Assembly: GCA_038380435.1 (NCBI GenBank)
Contig: JAWZYU010000005.1
Coordinates: 39,454,001-39,518,000, forward strand
Reading direction: 5' to 3'
Source of the DNA: Ryuthela nishihirai
Taxonomy: Eukaryota > Arthropoda > Arachnida > Araneae > Heptathelidae
DNA: 64,000 nucleotides
Shown here: piece by piece, positions 46,991 through 55,449 of the stretch
Position numbering within the stretch: position 1 is the first letter of the stretch
How the letters are laid out: the number at the start of each line of letters is the position of its first letter
Notes under the pieces: model-generated
Told to the model about the DNA's origin: nothing
The model's database searches: none
What the model saw: the letters and a program-made list of their open reading frames with translations, nothing else
Made by a program: the position numbers and the translations under genes

Positions 46991-47384
46991 ATTTCGAACT
47001 GAATCACTAAAGCTCTACATAACACCCAAACGCTGCATTAACACAAACATTTCAAGCAAAGGTATAAACTAGAGTCAAAAAATTGAATCTGTGAGTCCGA
47101 TGATGTCACTCAGCCGGGTGCATTCCTAGAGAATCAATGAATAGTCTGGAGGTAAGATGACAAACTCACTGAGGAAATTTCATGGTGAAGGTGGTAGCAC
47201 AAGGAAACAATGAATCTAAAGACAATTCTTGTTCATTCTATCTTATGTGAATTCCGGAACCAGTATTAAGCAAAGAATTCTATTTTTTGTTCCTTCCCAA
47301 GTGAACGTCTGACAGTGGGCTGTTACATAGTTTTGCATTAATATCTACCAAGGACTAAAAATTCTGTTTGGCTCAGAAAGGAGA

Positions 47385-47865
47385 AATCACAAGAAAGTGT
47401 TAGAAATACAAAAAGAAAGTTGATGTTGCCAAGGTATATGGAATTCCACCTAGTACTTTATCTGCAGCTTTAAGAAATAGAGAACAAATAGCGCCGGATC
47501 CTGGAAAATCAAGAAGTGCTGCTTCAAGAAAGAAACATTAGAGCGGCATAAAACCCTGATTTTGAAGCCCTTTACCAATGGTTCTAGCAGCCAGAGCCCA
47601 ACATTGCTTGGAGTGAAAAGAAAAAGAGTATTCACCAGGTGCATTACTTTTAAAAATAGATAAAAAATCTTTATTATCTGTGTTTAAGTAGTTTTATTAG
47701 TTTTACAGTTTAATCTGTGTTATTTAAGTTTAAATGCAAGCATATTTCCTTTTCTAGATAACTTTTCGGTCGATATTTCTTATGACGAATTTACGGCTAT
47801 AACGAAGTTTTCCGGCTATTCCCTTGAAATTCGTTATAAGCGGGTTCGGCTATATTTTACTGACA
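47385..47865 (+). mobile_element. pogo/Tigger transposon relic
   Basis: The plus frame at about 47,410 gives KKKVDVAKVYGIPPSTLSAA, the helix-turn-helix of CENP-B/Tigger-type transposases, followed by LRNREQI. The frame soon breaks; FEALYQWF further on fits the same family. At 47,760-47,860 lie TATAACGAAGTTTTCCGGC and AATTCGTTATAAGCGGGTT, typical of pogo-type inverted ends. The relic ends about 65 bp before protease exon 47,930. Confidence 0.75.
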
Positions 47866-47929
47866 AACACATTTAAGATTCTCGTGGCAAGCAAGTTTCT
47901 TGAGTTTTGTTTTTGCTTTTTCCCCGCAG

Positions 47930-48066
47930 GTGGTTCCCGACCCCATGTGCTGCAGGCGCTCGAGATGCCAGTGATGAGCAACACTCATTGCCAGGAGCAG
48001 CTCATTTCGAACGTCACGGATAATATGCTATGCGCAGGTGGTGAAGAAGGAAGAGACGCTTGTATT
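47930..48066 (+). CDS. Trypsin-like serine protease, exon with Asp189
   Basis: Third visible exon. The acceptor is TCCCCGCAG and the donor TTGTATT|GTAAGT. Two leading bases complete the codon left by exon 34,447-34,715, giving Arg then GSRPHVLQALEMPVMSNTHC (Cys168), followed by NMLCAGGEEGRDACI (Cys182, Cys191). The Asp before Ala-Cys is at position 189, which predicts cleavage after Arg or Lys. It ends in phase 0, exactly where GDSGGP with Ser195 should begin in the next exon. That exon was not found in 48,067-64,000, so the gene is open-ended or its last exon is lost. Confidence 0.93.
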
Positions 48067-49109
48067 GTAAGTAGTTTCATCGGTTGGTCAACGTAAATGA
48101 GTTTTTCATGTTAGTTGTTAGGAAGCTGATTTATGGAATAAAATCTTACGGAAGTGACTCAATGCATTTAATCAATTACTGGGAATTTAGGAAAAGATTT
48201 ATACGACTTCTTGCCAACAAAAATATCCAAACTCAATGGTAATAAAATTCAAACTAAATTTTTTCCATTTAAAAAAATTCTACTATAAAGGAAATATTTT
48301 TTTTTCATACTGATTCCATCGATCCTTATTCTAATTAATATAATTCACGTCGTTACAATATTATTACATATATATTTCATATTTTACATTGTAGAACGAA
48401 TATGAAACTGTTATTATGTTTTTTAGATAAAACAATGATTACTAAATTTCAAATTCCTTAATTATTCCCTGTGATTATTTTTGGTGGAGAAGTGCACAGC
48501 CAAAATTTAGTTCTTTCTGATAATTTTAATTTGTTTGTTAATGATCATGTTGTTCCAAAAATGATATGTTGCTGTACGGAGAGCTCACGCAGAAGAATAT
48601 TGTTGTTAGCTCCCGAAATTGTTCCTTTTGGGAGCTGACAATTTTCCGAATTAAAGAACTGCTAAGTAGTAATAATAGTCTAAGACAGCGATGCAATTAA
48701 AAATCTATTATAACATTTTCCCATCTAAATCCCAAGTTCAAAATTCGTAAACATATTCTTCAGATATGATAGAATGAACATGAATTTTTTCAAAATTTTA
48801 AACCATATGATTTTTGAGAAATTCAAGGTCAAATGTTTGATATAGTGACCTTGAGATTTGGCTTTGTTGGACAGTAGTCATGTGGCATATCAATTTTAAA
48901 GCCCATTAAAAAAAGAAACAAAACGGTACCTTATATATTGTTCTATATCATCTTTAAGTCAAGTTATTAGCAATAATATGATCATCGGTAGAGCTAAAAT
49001 TATGAAATTATTTTAATTTCAAGTCTCTGTACAGCAAAAACTAATTGACATAAAATTTTAAAATTGATTACTTTTAACTTTCTACAATGGTACAGAAAGC
49101 ACGCAAAAT
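48067..49109. other. AT-rich, no recognised gene
   Basis: Searched for a GDSGGP-encoding exon to complete the protease; none seen by eye. No repeat recognised. Confidence 0.5.
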
Positions 49110-49400
49110 TTAATGCAATTCAAAATCACTAAGGTTTTTCTGTCGGTCAGTTGACATAGAATTTACAGTATTTCGACAACGTTTTCTGTTTGGGGAGCCT
49201 CGAGTGACTAGATGAACAGGATAACTTACATCAGTTAGTGGATTATTCTGATCAGAAGCCATTGCAGGCACTTCAACCCTTGCTTCTAGAGGCATTGGGA
49301 AACTTACACTGGAGGAAGTCCTGTAAAAATCTGCCTGCGAAAAAAATCTCATCATCCCACACTGCTCATCACACAATTGTCCAACAGCCAAATTTTTAAT
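49110..49400. mobile_element. Scrambled LINE-A fragments
   Basis: Plus-orientation 5'-region text (GTGGATTATTCTGATCAGAA, matching 16,728) at about 49,225-49,325 is joined to minus-orientation RT text near 49,350 (CACACTGCTCATCACACAA, the complement of TTGTGTGATGAGCAGTGTG at 614). Two LINE-A pieces with opposite orientation are therefore fused. Confidence 0.7.
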
Positions 49401-49439
49401 TCACTTAAGCACAATCATGGAAAGAACCTAAAAAAAATA

Positions 49440-49703
49440 AATACTCCCTCAAGCAGCTGCTTGCCACAGAGGTCTGACAGGAGCCTGCCAGGTTTATATG
49501 CCAAAATTAAAGGTCTGAGAGGATGACAGGACCTCAGCAGAAAAACGATACAAACATCCATGCCTTACCGGGGCTCGAACCCGGATCCCTTAGATCAGTA
49601 ACCAAGCGTGCTAAGCACTCAGCAACGACATCTACCGGGGCTCTAACCCGGGTCCCTTAGATCAGTAGCCAAGCGTGCTAAGCACGCAGCCACGACGTCT
49701 ATA
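49440..49703 (-). mobile_element. SINE-2 copy with duplicated tRNA head
   Basis: Minus-orientation SINE-2 (49,440-49,630) followed by a second tRNA-like head (49,631-49,703) in the same orientation. Both heads carry GGGTCCCTTAGATCAGTAGC-like sequence with B-box and A-box. The duplicated part is about 68 bp. Confidence 0.85.
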
Positions 49704-49996
49704 GTCATCACAACAACTGCGATCAACTTTTAACCTATCCTTATATTGCGTTCGCTCGTCATTTGTCGGTTTGTCAGTGTGCCAAAACAGTTGTTCCACC
49801 ATATCTTTCGAACGCGACGGACAGACTTAATGATTTATATGTCAGACGAAATCTCATGACGCGCGGAGTGTCACAGGCTATAAAAAATTGACCCTTCATA
49901 CGTTTGCTCCCTGAGAAAAAGAGAAAATATGAAAATGATTGTTCCCCTATATCTCCAGAACGCAAGTACCGAAAGCAACAAGGTATACCTAAAATG

Positions 49997-50377
49997 GGGG
50001 CGGGGGTAGCTCAGTCGGTAGCGCGCCAGGCTCGTAATCTGTAGTTCCCAGGTTCGAGTCCCAGCTGGGTCAGCGTTCAGATTTATCTCCGCAAAATTCC
50101 CCGCCCTGCCCACGGTCAGTAGGGGACACCGATGAGCTTGGAAAGACCGCCGTCCGTCGGATGGGACCTTAAGCCGTGGCCCCGGGTGCGGGAGAGACAT
50201 ACCGTGTGCACGTTAAAGAACACGCTGGATGGCCTTGACGGGAGGCTACCATCTGTCTCCCAACAGCTGTTCCAGTGGGTCCCCTCCCCCAACCTTCTCT
50301 GAGCCTTCGGGGTCCATGTGACCTGGCCATTTAGCCCATGGTGTGCAAAAAAGTGCCGCTCAGAGGATAACAACCCA
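49997..50377 (+). mobile_element. SINE-1 copy, full length, TSD
   Basis: Best-preserved plus SINE-1. The head GGCGGGGGTAGCTCAGTCGG contains the A-box; the anticodon position reads CGT (tRNA-Thr-like); the B-box is GGTTCGAGTCCC. The body ends GCTCAGAGG-ATAACAACCC. A 12-bp TSD, atacctaaaatg / atacctcaaatg (one mismatch), is at 49,985-49,996 and 50,378-50,389. Confidence 0.95.
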
Positions 50378-50422
50378 ATACCTCAAATGAAAGCTTGTGA
50401 CACGAAAAGTATCATAAAATAA

Positions 50423-50611
50423 ATATCGCCTCAAGCAGCTGTTTGCCCCAGAAATCTGACAAGAGCCTATCGGTTTCTACGCGTAGTAGAAGGTCTGAGA
50501 GGAAGGCGATACATCAGGAGATGAATAACACAAACATCCATTCATTACCCGGCTCGAACACGGTCCCTTTGACCAGGAGGCAAGCGCGCTAACAACTCGG
50601 CCACGAGACTA
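50423..50611 (-). mobile_element. SINE-2 copy, diverged
   Basis: Minus-orientation SINE-2 with an eroded palindrome (CTGACAAGAGCCTATCGG) and head. It is older than the other copies by appearance. Confidence 0.8.
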
Positions 50612-50939
50612 TACAAAATTGAGCCCCCTCATGCTTTCTTCCTCTCTAAGAAAGGGGAAATATGAACACGATTGTTCAGCTGTATCTTCGGAACGCGAGA
50701 GCCAAAAGTAACAGGCTATGCGTCAAATGAAAGCATGTGACATGGGTAAAGTTAGAGGATAAAAAATTTCCGCGTCCTTCCTTCTTCTCTCCTAAAAAGT
50801 GAAAAATATGATAATGATTGTTCCGCTATCTTCCGAACGCGAATGCTTACAATTACGAACAAAAACGATTTACAATTACCCCTGAAAAAAAAAACAGAAG
50901 CGGCGGAGTATCTTAACATTACCATTATCACATGAACAT

Positions 50940-51390
50940 GACATCATTTCATAAAACCTGAAACTGTGGTTCACAATCTGTTTTTACACTATCAATTTGA
51001 TGTTTATAATCAAACTTAACACTGTCAAATCTGGTGTTCAAATCATGTGATTTCATTAACAGTACACTTTATACAATCAATGACATTTTTTACACAATCA
51101 ATTTCAGCCTTTCAACTATAACAATGTCTGCTGAGTTCGTTCTTTATCTTTTTTACACTGATCAGTTATTTCATTGATTTTCTTTTCAGACTATTATTCT
51201 GACAGTAATATTACTAATTTGAGAAGCCACTTCAACTTTTAACTCATCGTTTTGACTACCTATATCACCAGTTTTACTATTTTGAGTTGCCATTTCAGCT
51301 CTCATATCAGTTATAAGTTTTACCAATTCATTTATACTTCTAGTGAAAGGCATGCAATATACAGTATTATCCCGTTCCTGAAACCAATTC
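50940..51390 (-). pseudogene. Coiled-coil-like coding remnant
   Basis: A minus frame beginning near 51,352 reads MPFTRSINELVKLITDMRAE, then a second amphipathic stretch ELKVEVASQISNI, stop at about 51,176. Further left, in broken frame, come segments like FDSVKFDYKHQIDSVKTDCE. Heptad-like spacing suggests a gag-type or ORF1-type coiled coil, but no family can be named. Confidence 0.3.
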
Positions 51391-51733
51391 GTTTTTCACA
51401 ATTTTTAGTAGAAAACTGAGCGTGAGTTCAAACAGAATGATGACCAAACAAATTAAAAATGAACTAATTTAATTACAAAAGTAATTAGATCATATATATA
51501 ACAATTTTTACTAAACACAAATTTGCCTTTCATCAGTATGAAATTAAACCACCTAAGGAATGTTACACAGTTGTTAATTATTGTTAAATATTTGCATTGC
51601 AATTCTTACAATCTCTACTCAAAGCATAAATAGAATCTTAGTAAAAACATTTAATAAGCGACGCAAGTATCTTTGTCGATATACCTAGAAGTCCTTTTTT
51701 ACTTTAGCAATTCTATATTTTACCTAGGTGCTT

Positions 51734-52396
51734 CTTAGGTAGGAATGCATTTCTTGTACAATAGTTTTACGAGAGGAAAACGTGCAACAATAAAACCACA
51801 ACTGAGCTGCCCTCTGACTCTCGTGTCTTCTTAGGTAGGAATGCATTTCTTGTACAATACGCACGTTTCATGGATAAAGGCAGAGATGTCAGTGAGTTTG
51901 ACAGTAGCCAGATAGTAGTTGCAAGGAAGGCCAGTCGTTCAATCACTGCAACCTGCTGAACTCTTGGGATTTTCAAAACAGACCATCGCACATGTATACC
52001 AAGACAATGTGAAATACGGCAAAACTTCCAACCAGCGCACTCCAGTTGCAATACGCCTTTTGTTGCACGTTTCTTCTCACCAACTCCTCTTTGCTTTCTC
52101 AGTCGACTTCTTGTCACCAGTGGAATTAAGCTTCCTATTTGACAAAATAAAAGCACTTAGAATCACATAACAACCACTAAAAAAGGAAAACAAGTCAACT
52201 CATTTCGCTTCTATAAAACTTCCAAATCTTCACTCATCTCCGTTATTTTTCAAAGTCTCTACGTTCCAACAAATTAGTGACGAAATTCTCACGCTTAGGC
52301 ATAACACGAGAGTCAGAGGGCAGCTCAGTTGTGGTTTTATTGTTGCACGTTTTCCTCTCGTAAAACTATTGTACAAGAAATGCATTCCTACTTAAG
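51734..52396. mobile_element. Element with 92-bp near-perfect inverted ends
   Basis: The left arm 51,734-51,825 and right arm 52,305-52,396 are inverted copies over 92 bp with about one mismatch. A 33-bp piece of the outer left arm (51,731-51,763) recurs in direct orientation at 51,827-51,859, 96 bp away. Between the arms lies the N-terminal start of a Tc1-like transposase. No clean TSD was seen. Foldback or MITE-like derivative. Confidence 0.85.
51870..52060 (+). pseudogene. Tc1-like transposase N-terminal fragment
   Basis: ATG at 51,870 starts MDKGRDVSEFDSSQIVVARK, part of the first helix-turn-helix of Tc1-like transposases. A stop and a frame change follow; IFKTDHRTCIPRQCEIRQN is the shifted reading. 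The same protein start is at 54,663 on the minus strand. It is enclosed by the 92-bp inverted arms. Confidence 0.8.
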
Positions 52397-52439
52397 TGAG
52401 GTGTGCTCTTTAGTACAGTCTTTGCGTATGCTAAGCCCT

Positions 52440-52640
52440 GTACATCGAATTGTACAATAAAAAATTGGTCAGTTTTAAATAGATCACTCTGTTGCCTAAG
52501 TCTGGACAATCAATGGCACTAGCGTGTGGCTCTAAATTTGATACAATTTCTTTCCATTTCGGATTACAGTTAAAAAAATGAGGGACGACCGAGTCTACTG
52601 ACGACAGCCATCGAATCCTGATACTTAAAATCTTTTCAAG
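52440..52640 (-). pseudogene. Helitron Rep fragment, inverted copy
   Basis: The minus frame contains FFNCNPKWKEIVSNLEP and DCPDLGNRVIYLKL, the Helitron helicase-like N-terminal (Rep) region, cf. TFTCNPKW and DRPDLVARVF in the family. It is nearly identical to 53,382-53,568 in opposite orientation. Confidence 0.8.
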
Positions 52641-52751
52641 CACTTGTAGTGCTTGGAAAGACAAATGGAAAACAACGTAGCCAAATTGAAGATGATAACC
52701 CATATACTATAGAATAACTGACAGTGATGAAGACTGATGAAAATTTTGGTA

Positions 52752-52964
52752 CAGTCGGTCAAAAAAGTATCCGAACGCTATGGTTGTATACAAAGTTCAG
52801 AAAAAACAACTGGCAACGATTTTTTTAGAAATTAATGATCTGGCAACCTTCGTGTACGGTACACGAAGGTTGCCAGATCATTAATTTCTAAAAAAAATCG
52901 TTGCCAGATTTTTTTCTGAATTTTGTATGCAACCATAGCGTTCGGATACTTTTTTGAGCGACTG
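52752..52964. mobile_element. Palindromic Tc1-type MITE, 213 bp
   Basis: Near-perfect full-length palindrome centred at about 52,858, with termini CAGTCGGTCAAAAAAGTAT / ATACTTTTTTGAGCGACTG and TA on both sides (52,750-52,751; 52,965-52,966). TA target and CAGTCG ends are typical of Tc1/mariner elements. No internal coding sequence; it would fold into a long hairpin. Confidence 0.95.
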
Positions 52965-53039
52965 TACTAGAGAAGTGGCGGTCTGGAAACAAAGTTCTAA
53001 TGAACCCTCAATTATTAGAATATTTCATCCATCTTACGA

Positions 53040-53690
53040 ATGTTTGCAATATCCATTAATATTTCCTCATGCTACTTCTGGCTGGTCTACCGACTAAAAA
53101 GGTCCAATTTGATGAAAAAATTACACAAGGACTACAGAGCATTGTTACTTTCAGAGTTAAGATTTGTATATATTCGACGTTTGGGCCAAGAATACTTTGT
53201 TGATATGTGGTCTAGAACAGAGGAAGAAAAGCTGTTATGGGTCAGACGTGAACAAAGGCAACTTATCCAGAGCAGCAGCAAGGAACGAATTCGACGAAAC
53301 TATTCCAGCTAAGGGTTGTATTAAAGCAGGTCGTATTTATCTTCCAAATTCCTTTACAAACAAACGCCGGAGATATCTTCCAGTTAAGTATCAGGATTCG
53401 ATGGCTGTCGTCAGTAGACTCGGTCGTCCCTCATTTTTTTAACTGTAATCCGAAATGGAAAGAAATTGTATCAAATTTAGAGCCACACGCTAGTGCCATT
53501 GATTGTCCAGACTTAGGCAACAGAGTGTTCTATTTAAAGCTGACAAATTTTTTAAACTTGATTAAAATTGGAACTCCTTAGGCTCCACGTGTCCTTGCTG
53601 CATATCATAGAATTCCGGAAGAAGAAGCTACCACATGCTCATATTGCAGTTCGAGTTGTAGTCCGATTAATGACCCTGATATAAACTGAA
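53040..53690 (+). pseudogene. Helitron Rep (helicase-like) domain remnant
   Basis: Plus strand, two overlapping frames. First EYFVDMWSRTEEEKLLWVRR (53,190), then GRIYLPNSFTNKRRRYLPVK and YQDSMAVVSRLGRPSFF (53,329-53,442), then CNPKWKEI and CPDLGNRVFYLKL in another frame, and finally HIIEFRKKKLPHAHIAVR (53,600). The last segment fits the second Rep motif region (H-x-H in PHAH). Frame changes make it inactive. Helitrons move by rolling-circle replication. Confidence 0.88.
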
Positions 53691-53701
53691 TGGAGAAATT
53701 A

Positions 53702-54663
53702 TTAAATACACTTACCTAATAGCCTGTTCCCCGACCTTTTGTGCTCACAATAGCAGCCAGTGCCGTCGCAAGGGCGCAATGAAGTGTTGAAAACACGGAG
53801 GTGGTATTGCCGCCCATGAAGCGAGGATCGTCTGTCATAAAGCATCCACAGTTGCAGGTGAGGGCTGGTAGGTTCGAACAGATCTTTCCAACTCGTCCCA
53901 CAAATTCTCAATGGGGTAGAGGTCCAACTATCTAGGGGGCCATTCGAGCGTGATAAATTGCCTTTAATGCTCCTGGAGCCAATTAGTCGGCACTCGGGAA
54001 GTATGTGGGCGGCATTGTGTCCCCCGATAAAACGAGGAACCCAAGGATGCCCATGTGAACGCACCCCAAACTGCTACCACGCCTCCACCTGCCTGTACAA
54101 GACTCCAACTTGGCAAGCTTTGTCCATCGCTTCGTGTAGTTTACGACACACATGCACCCTCCCATCAGCGTGGTAGAGTTAAAACCGTGATTCGTCAGAC
54201 CACATGACATGTATCCAGTCGTCCGCACTCCAGTTGCAATACGCCTTTACAAACTGCAGCCTAATATTTCGGTGTCTTGCAGTCAATAAGAGGACACGAT
54301 GTGGACGTCGACTGCCATAGCCTATTTTTTCCATTGTATAATGAATAGTCTTTGTGCATAAGCTTGGGGACGTGCCCTCATTCAATTCCAACGTTATCTG
54401 CTCCACGGTAGCTGTGTGATTCCTTGTACTGATGCGAGACAGTCTGCACTCACCACGAGAGTCAATTTCGCATTTTTATCCATCCACATTTCTCCCGCTG
54501 GTTGGAAGTTTTGCCGTATTTCACATTGTCTTGGTATACATGTGCGATGGTCTGTTTTGAAAATCCCAACAGTTCAGCAGGTTGCAGTGATTGAACAACT
54601 GGCCTTCCTTGCACCTACTATCTGGCTAATGTCAAACTCACTGACATCTCTGCCTTTATCCAT
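53702..54663 (-). pseudogene. Tc1-like transposase remnant
   Basis: Minus-strand transposase, nearly full length but with frameshifts. ATG at 54,663 starts MDKGRDVSEFDI-like sequence. Then come EQITLELNEGTSPSLCTKTI (54,406), GYGSRRPHRVLLLTARHRN, the first catalytic Asp in HVMWSDESRF (54,190), a second-Asp region around VLSGDT/GGHNAAH (54,010) and the DLYPIENLWDELE-type end near 53,920, readable only after a frame change. About 960 bp, the usual size for Tc1 transposases. Confidence 0.88.
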
Positions 54664-54689
54664 GATTACTTTTCCGTGACTGGTTTCCA

Positions 54690-55445
54690 ATGCATAACAA
54701 CCTGCTCTACTTATAGGCATTGCTAGTTTCAGCGTCGCACCTGACTGGACCCGATACTTCTGCTTTGCATATTGTTATCAGGGTGTATAAAATAATTTGT
54801 CCAATCAGTGTAAATAAATTTGTTAAGACTTATATCCTACAGGCAGAAGGTTGTCTTAAGGAATTAGTACTTCTTTATATGGTACATGACTATGTAGTGC
54901 AGATCATCCCAATGCTCCTTGCAAAGATCGCATTACAAAAGTAAACACCAAAGATTTGCCGAAGCTGCTCTGCGATGAAACCCATGTCGATGATAGATAA
55001 GGTATGTTCATTATCAACGACCTGCATCAGATACTGTTACGAATCACGCAGAAATTAAAATCGATAATAGATGGATAGTGCCTTATATAATCCAACAATA
55101 CTGTTATTGATGGAATGTCACTGTAATTTAGAAATTGCTTTATCTGTAAAAGTTATGAAATATCTTTTTTAAATACATGCACAACGGTTCAGACTCCGCA
55201 AGAGTGGCTGTTGTTAATAATCAAAATAATGTTGATGAAATTAATGAATATACCTGTTTATGATATATAAGTCCATTTGGAAGTATCTGGAGAATTTTTG
55301 AATCAATTGTACTGGCCGCATGCCAGCTGTTATCGTATTTCCTGTACATTTGCCTAATAGAGGTTTATACCACTGGAAATCAGAAAGAAGCAACTGAAAC
55401 AAGTTTTTCCTAGTTAATGTTACACTTGCTTAGACCACTAAGGTG
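54690..55445. other. No recognised gene
   Basis: Spacer between the Tc1 relic and the 3' end of LINE-A. No domain or repeat recognised. Confidence 0.45.
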
Positions 55446-55449
55446 TGAA

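Larger units (their letters stand above)
34716..47929 (+). other. Protease intron, 13.2 kb
   Basis: Intron between the Asp102 and Asp189 exons, phase 1. It contains SINE-2, a CpG-rich unknown island, two opposed LINE-B copies, a SINE-1, zinc-protein and hAT-like relics and a pogo relic, annotated separately. The stretch 34,716-35,670 holds nothing recognisable. Confidence 0.75.
49740..50870. repeat. Three-unit tandem repeat carrying SINE insertions
   Basis: A unit with AAATATGAAAATGATTGTTC, then CTTCGGAACGCGA and CAAATGAAAGC(A/T)TGTGACA occurs at about 49,920-49,990 (continuing after the SINE at 50,378), 50,650-50,745 and 50,800-50,850. SINE-1 split the first unit; SINE-2 lies between the first and second. 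Confidence 0.7.
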
